Origin: CAIXPS01 sp034430115
GTDB lineage: Bacteria; Chloroflexota; Anaerolineae; J036; Brachytrichaceae
DNA length: 39,042 bases
Assembly (NCBI GenBank): GCA_034430115.1
Contig: DAOUFG010000177.1
Span: forward strand, 1-39,042
Reading direction: 5' to 3'
In this document: one piece after another, positions 35,348 to 39,042 of the stretch
How the letters are laid out: each line of letters starts with the position of its first letter
How positions within the stretch are numbered: the first letter of the stretch is position 1
Notes under the pieces: model-generated
Seen by the model: the letters and a program-made list of their open reading frames with translations, nothing else
What the model was told of the DNA's origin: nothing
The model's database searches: none
Position numbers and translations under genes: made by a program

Positions 35348-36463
35348 ATGGCATTGAAAGTAGGAGTTGTCGGTCTGCGCGGCATTGGAAATCAACATGC
35401 AGACTGTCACGCAAAGGACCCATTGGCGAATCTCGTCGCCGTCTGCGATATCGTGAAGGATCGCGCCGATAAGACTGCTGCCAAGCACGGCGTGAAGGCC
35501 TATTACAGCTTGAAGGACATGCTCGCAGGTGAGCCGGATCTGGATATTGTGGACGTCACCACCGGCGGCCACGAAAACGGAAGCTGGCACTTTGAGCCGG
35601 TCATGGAAGCAATCGCCGCGGGCAAGAATGTTCTGGTGGAAAAGCCCATTTCCAATGACGTCAAAGAGGCCCGCGAGATGGTGCGCTTTGCCGCGGAAAA
35701 GAAGGTGTACCTGGGCTGCAACCTGAACCACTATTTCACACCCACCTCAGATAAAGCGCGCAAATACATCGACGAAGGCAAAATCGGCGAACCTGTGTAT
35801 TGCCTGCACAAGGTGGGCTTCAACGGCGGCGAGGAAATGTATTCGCCGAATGCCTCCACACGCTTCAAGGGCTTCCCCTATGCGCACCTGAAGGCTTTCC
35901 TGGCGCATCCGTTCGCCGTGATGCGCTACTTCTGCGGCGATATCACTCACATCCAAGCTTTCGTAGACCGGCCCAGCTTCCGCCGCCATGCCGGCGACGC
36001 GATGCTGTCCATCGTTGGCGTGAATCTGCGCTTCGAGAACGGCGCGGTGGGCTACCTGCTCAGCCAGCGCGGCGACGCCGCATTTGGCCTGGGTGGTTGG
36101 TGGAGCGTGGAAGTCGCCGGGACGTGCGGCACTTTTTGCATCGAGAACTGCATCGAAAAGTTCACCTACTGGCCCGCGCCTACACCTGCAAACCCAGCCT
36201 CCATGGGTCAGGTCACCCCCACCGAAGAATACAATAGCGGCATCAGCGATTTCGGCCAGACCTTCCCGAACCGCATTCACGCCTACCTGGAAGACGTGAC
36301 GAACAAGGTGCCCCTGGAGAAGTTGCGCGCTTCGGGCCGCGATGCACTCGCAACGTTGGAATATACGTTCGCCGTCATCGAATCATACGAGCAAGGCGGT
36401 GTTATGGTTCGCCCGAACCCGCTGCCATTGCTCAAGGGCGACCCACAGACCGAACTCGACTAG
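35348..36463 (+). CDS. Gfo/Idh/MocA family oxidoreductase 2
   Basis: This 371-residue protein has a Rossmann fold with GVVGLRGIGNQH, VEKPIS (K99), and a C-terminal domain with HPFAVMRYFCGD where the family keeps its catalytic histidine. It differs clearly from the first oxidoreductase. ATG 35348 is selected because GGAGG lies about eight bases upstream; an in-frame opening back to 35063 lies on top of the dehydratase gene. Together with the divergent DgoD-like gene it may form a sugar oxidation and dehydration route. Substrate unknown. A strong hairpin follows the stop codon. Confidence 0.85.
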   Translation: MALKVGVVGLRGIGNQHADCHAKDPLANLVAVCDIVKDRADKTAAKHGVKAYYSLKDMLAGEPDLDIVDVTTGGHENGSWHFEPVMEAIAAGKNVLVEKPISNDVKEAREMVRFAAEKKVYLGCNLNHYFTPTSDKARKYIDEGKIGEPVYCLHKVGFNGGEEMYSPNASTRFKGFPYAHLKAFLAHPFAVMRYFCGDITHIQAFVDRPSFRRHAGDAMLSIVGVNLRFENGAVGYLLSQRGDAAFGLGGWWSVEVAGTCGTFCIENCIEKFTYWPAPTPANPASMGQVTPTEEYNSGISDFGQTFPNRIHAYLEDVTNKVPLEKLRASGRDALATLEYTFAVIESYEQGGVMVRPNPLPLLKGDPQTELD

Positions 36464-36489
36464 CTCAATTTACGCTAAAAATAGTGCTC

Positions 36490-36523
36490 AAAGGTCCTGG
36501 CTGTCTTCTCAGCCAGGACCTTT
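36490..36523 (+). terminator. Hairpin terminator after oxidoreductase 2
   Basis: AAAGGTCCTGGCTG (36490-36503) and CAGCCAGGACCTTT (36510-36523) form a perfect 14-base stem around a six-base loop, 26 bases after the stop codon. A short T run ends the 3' arm. It is the best rho-independent terminator candidate in the window. Confidence 0.7.
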
Positions 36524-36709
36524 CACGTTACATCGCCTCATCACTTGTTTCGCGCCAATGACCTGATCGCACTGTCTGATGCAACACTCAGGACAGATTC
36601 GCAGCATCCATCATGCAAGCGCAACCGTTCGGGTGCCACTCGCAAGCTCGCCATCCCAGAAAACATAAAATCGGTGGTCAATCTTAACCACAAGTTTTGT
36701 TTTCATAAG

Positions 36710-36715
36710 TACAAT
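36710..36715 (+). promoter_or_regulatory. Putative -10 box before the heparinase-like gene
   Basis: TACAAT lies 36 bases before ATG 36752, in an AT-rich stretch. No good -35 is seen at the usual spacing. The short palindrome AACAGTGTT overlaps its downstream side and could be a regulator site. The ribosome site GGAGGAGC is strong. Confidence 0.3.
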
Positions 36716-36751
36716 AACAGTGTTGTAACAGGACTTCGTTCCGGAGGAGCT

Positions 36752-38542
36752 ATGAAAATCAACAACCCCTTCTCGCTTTCGGTGTCCGAATTACAGGCGC
36801 TCATCCAGAACAACACACCCTACTTCCCAGAACTGGAAATTGATCGTGCCAACCCACAAATATTGGCACGTGCGCCTCAAACGCAGGCCATGCTGGCACT
36901 CACTCAACCCACCATGGCTGACCTGGCAACGATTCCGACTACCCCCTACACGTTCTATCGCCGCTTCGTGCGCGACGGTGATCGCACCCAATATGAAACG
37001 CCCTACTTTCTGAAACGCGAGCGCTTATCCGCAGCTACGCTACGTTTCTTCCTGGGCCAAAGCCAGTTGAAAGACGCCGTGCAGGATCACCTATGGAACA
37101 TCTGCGAAGAAACCACCTGGGTACTGCCGGCCCATGAGATGCTGGTGCCCATCGATCTATTTAGCGCAGAAACGGGATTGCAACTTGCCGAAGCACTCGT
37201 GTTACTCGGCAAGCTGCTAGATGCCGAAGTACGCCATCGCGTGCGCGCCGAAGTGGAAAAACGGATTTTTGAACCCTATATCCGGCAATACAATACGTTC
37301 GGCTGGTACAAGGGAAGCAATAACTGGAATGGCGTTTGCAATAGCGCGGTCGCCGCCACCTTCCTACTGTTGGAGCCGGAGCCGGGCCGTGCAGCCTATG
37401 CGCTCTCACTCGCGCTGGCGGGGCTGAAGGTTTTCTTGGATACTGCCTTCGAGGCAGACGGCAGTTCGACAGAAGGCGTCGCCTATTGGCAGTATGGGCT
37501 GATGAACTTCGTGGTGTTGTCGGAGATGCTCTATGCGCGCACCAACACGGCATTGAACCTGCTGGATAGCGACCAGATGCGTCGCATCGCCGCCTACCCG
37601 GCCAAAATGCAGCTCTCCGGTGCAAGCTTTGCCAGCTTTTCAGATTGCCACGAGACAGTGCAATTCCACCCCGGCATCATCCAGCGCCTCTATCAGCGCT
37701 GCCGCGAAAGGTCGCTCATGAGCCTGATCGCCCAGCCCGCAACGCCGGCAAAAGATTGGCGCCTGACCACCCTGCTGCGCAATGTATTCTGGTGGGATGG
37801 CTTCCCGCTCCCCGCCATGCGCCCGGATGACGCCTATCTGCCCTCCGGCGCGGTTCTCAGGTTGGTGACGCAATCAGCCGGCGGCATTCCACTCGCCGTC
37901 ACCGTGAAGGCCGGGCATAACGCCGAAAACCATAACCACAACGACATCGGCAGCTTCATCCTGCATGTTGGCGGAGAAAACCTGCTCACCGACCCTGGGC
38001 CGGGTCTCTATAGCCGCCAGTACTTCAGCCCGGAGCGCTATGACAACGTCTTCGCCAATTCGTATGGGCATAGCGTGCCGCGCATCGCGGGCCAATTGCA
38101 AGCCGCCGGGCATGAATATCACGGCGAAATCCTTGGCGTGGAAACCAACGGAACACAGAAACGCGTCGAGATGCAATTGGCCGGTGCTTATAAGGTCCCA
38201 GAACTCACCAATGCCCGCAGGCATCTGATTATGCAAGCCCAGGGGCCTCAGGCCGGCACATTCTGGCTGGAAGACACTTTCAACCTGTCAAAGCCCGCCG
38301 AAGTGGAAGAAAGCTTTGTCACCTGGTGCCAGGCGCAAATAGACGGCGCTACGGCTATGCTGAGCGGCGAGAAACACAAACTGCGCATGGTGATCGAAGC
38401 ACCTGCCGGAGCCGCCTTCCAGGTGGAAGCACTTGAGGTGCAGAGCAAGGCCAATGCCATGCACGACGTCTTAAAGCGGCTAAGCATCAGCCTGCCACCG
38501 GCTACCGAAAACACAGTGCGTGTGCGAATGGAGATCAGCTAA
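36752..38542 (+). CDS. Heparinase II/III-like protein (polysaccharide lyase superfamily)
   Basis: This 596-residue protein has an N-terminal helical (alpha/alpha) domain with GSNNWNGVCNS (N190, N191), and a C-terminal beta-sandwich with AGHNAENHNHNDIGSFIL (H394, H396, D398), the conserved metal and active-site block of heparinase II/III-like lyases (PL12, PL15, PL17 and relatives). Lyases of this fold break uronic-acid-containing glycans by beta-elimination. No signal peptide is seen, so an oligosaccharide lyase role in the cytoplasm is more likely than attack on polymers. ATG 36752 follows GGAGGAGC; an in-frame extension to 36545 has no matching residues. The family is clear, the substrate is not. 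Confidence 0.83.
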   Translation: MKINNPFSLSVSELQALIQNNTPYFPELEIDRANPQILARAPQTQAMLALTQPTMADLATIPTTPYTFYRRFVRDGDRTQYETPYFLKRERLSAATLRFFLGQSQLKDAVQDHLWNICEETTWVLPAHEMLVPIDLFSAETGLQLAEALVLLGKLLDAEVRHRVRAEVEKRIFEPYIRQYNTFGWYKGSNNWNGVCNSAVAATFLLLEPEPGRAAYALSLALAGLKVFLDTAFEADGSSTEGVAYWQYGLMNFVVLSEMLYARTNTALNLLDSDQMRRIAAYPAKMQLSGASFASFSDCHETVQFHPGIIQRLYQRCRERSLMSLIAQPATPAKDWRLTTLLRNVFWWDGFPLPAMRPDDAYLPSGAVLRLVTQSAGGIPLAVTVKAGHNAENHNHNDIGSFILHVGGENLLTDPGPGLYSRQYFSPERYDNVFANSYGHSVPRIAGQLQAAGHEYHGEILGVETNGTQKRVEMQLAGAYKVPELTNARRHLIMQAQGPQAGTFWLEDTFNLSKPAEVEESFVTWCQAQIDGATAMLSGEKHKLRMVIEAPAGAAFQVEALEVQSKANAMHDVLKRLSISLPPATENTVRVRMEIS

Positions 38543-38555
38543 GACGAGGCAATGG

Positions 38556-38604
38556 TTCGACAGGCTCACCATGATCGTCTTAGGATCATCCTGAGCCTGT
38601 CGAA
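38556..38604. repeat. Compound hairpin repeat after the heparinase-like gene
   Basis: TTCGACAGGCTCA (38556-38568) pairs with TGAGCCTGTCGAA (38592-38604), and a second pair, ATGATC (38571-38576) and GATCAT (38584-38589), is nested inside, leaving two mismatched bases on each side and a seven-base loop. Similar TTCGACAGGCTCA palindromes are common dispersed repeats in bacterial genomes. It starts 13 bases after the stop codon, so it could also end that transcript. Confidence 0.65.
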
Positions 38605-38667
38605 GCGATATGGTCAATTGTCAAGGCCCTTTTCCAGTGCTTTGAGGCCGGAAAGGAGACACATTAC

Positions 38668-38742
38668 CCTAAGCCTGCCCTCCACACGGATGCGGTCGGC
38701 AGGTTAGGCATTCTGCTCTATGACTGAGTGTACGTCACTCAG
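38668..38742. other. Structured 3' noncoding region of the IS110-type transposase
   Basis: CCTAAGCCTGCC (38668-38679) pairs with GGCAGGTTAGG (38698-38708) with a one-base bulge, and CTGAGTG (38724-38730) pairs with CACTCAG (38736-38742) around a five-base loop. The second hairpin begins 15 bases after the transposase stop and could be its terminator. A functional noncoding RNA is possible in this position in IS1111-group elements, but this is not established here. Confidence 0.4.
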
Positions 38743-38757
38743 ATGTCTCGCGGGACC

Positions 38758-39042
38758 TTATGCGTCAGTGCTCCTGGCTCGATACGGCTGGTTCGTTGCG
38801 AGCAGGGCCGTGACCAACCTCACGAGTTTGCGGGCTGTCAATACCAAAGCCCGTTTGTGCGCATGCGTTTTGACCTCTGCGTACTTCTTGGCGTAATAGG
38901 CCGCGTACTCCGGCACGTGTCTCCGCACGTGGTTGGCCGCCTCCACCAGATAGTAACGCAGGTAGTGATTGCCATGGCGGGTCAGCGGTGTCTGCTCCGC
39001 TTCGAACTCTCCGGACTGGTAGTGGCACCACTTCAGCCCGCC
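38758..39042 (-). CDS. IS110-family transposase, C-terminal part
   Basis: About 94 codons are present, open through base 39042 and ending at TAA (38760-38758). The fragment reads GGLKWCHYQSGEFEAEQ, followed by LTRHGNHYLRYYLVEAANHV and HAHKRALVLTARKLVRLVTA. These match the C-terminal Transposase_20 (IS116/IS110/IS902) domain, with its conserved G-N-x-Y-L-R block. The N-terminal DEDD (RuvC-like) domain lies outside the window. No frameshift or stop interrupts the visible part. IS110 enzymes use a guide ('bridge') RNA for target choice. Whether the element is intact cannot be judged. Confidence 0.85.
   Translation of the reverse strand, partial: GGLKWCHYQSGEFEAEQTPLTRHGNHYLRYYLVEAANHVRRHVPEYAAYYAKKYAEVKTHAHKRALVLTARKLVRLVTALLATNQPYRARSTDA

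Larger units (their letters stand above)
38610..39042 (-). mobile_element. Partial IS110-family element (edge not located)
   Basis: The 3' end of an IS110-type transposase runs off the right edge. The left end of the element is not defined: IS110 elements usually lack terminal inverted repeats. The start given is just after the hairpin repeat that may mark the insertion border, and is a guess. Confidence 0.45.

Noticed and set aside
36545..36751. An N-terminal extension of the heparinase-like gene
   Set aside because: It overlaps the likely promoter region, lacks family residues, and a strong GGAGGAGC points to ATG 36752.
1..39042. CRISPR arrays, tRNA or rRNA genes
   Set aside because: I saw no evenly spaced direct repeats and no cloverleaf or ribosomal signatures while reading both strands; a covariance-model scan was not possible here.

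Overview
This 39 kb GC-rich window is a bacterial accessory region devoted to breaking down complex glycans. The mix of families (intracellular GH36, GH29, GH78-like, GH2 and GH32 enzymes, tandem DUF362 proteins, an ADP-ribosylglycohydrolase-like enzyme, DUF5054, and a heparinase II/III-like protein), the IS110-type transposase at the right edge and the GC-rich hairpin repeats between genes suggest a Chloroflexota (Anaerolineae-like) genome. That assignment is an inference from gene content and style; no rRNA or marker gene is present.

Layout, left to right. (A) 1-4.6 kb, plus strand: the 3' end of a class V aminotransferase, then an operon of two tandem DUF362 paralogues and an enolase-superfamily enzyme, closed by a hairpin terminator. 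(B) 4.9-8.3 kb, plus: a secreted SASA/SGNH acetylesterase-like protein overlapping a GH78-like alpha-L-rhamnosidase, with an operator-like inverted repeat upstream. (C) 8.4-17.3 kb, minus: a GH29 fucosidase; a three-gene operon (ADP-ribosylglycohydrolase-like, DUF5054/GH38-like, GH36); and the only transcription-regulator candidate in the window, an HTH plus helical-repeat protein, directly upstream. (D) 17.6-21.3 kb, minus: a two-gene molybdenum hydroxylase with a fused 2Fe-2S/Mo subunit plus an FAD subunit, an arrangement like E. coli XdhD/YgfM. (E) 21.5-29.0 kb, minus: a membrane acyltransferase, then a GH36-GH32-GH2 (beta-mannosidase) operon. (F) 29.1-34.0 kb, plus: mannose-6-phosphate isomerase, a Gfo/Idh/MocA oxidoreductase, DinB, and a GH5-like TIM-barrel hydrolase. 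(G) 34.0-36.5 kb: a DgoD-like sugar-acid dehydratase divergent from a second Gfo/Idh/MocA oxidoreductase. (H) 36.75-39.04 kb: a heparinase II/III-like protein, a hairpin repeat, and the 3' end of an IS110-family transposase.

How it may work together. Most of the hydrolases lack a signal peptide, so they probably act in the cytoplasm on imported oligosaccharides containing fucose, rhamnose, galactose, mannose, fructose and uronic-acid residues. The esterase is the only clear secreted protein. The oxidoreductases, enolase-superfamily dehydratases and ManA would carry the released sugars towards central metabolism. No transporter genes lie inside the window. The most unusual parts are the ADP-ribosylglycohydrolase-like/DUF5054/GH36 operon, the tandem DUF362 pair beside a sugar-acid dehydratase-like gene, and the GH5-like enzyme with a GH42/GH164-like three-part architecture.
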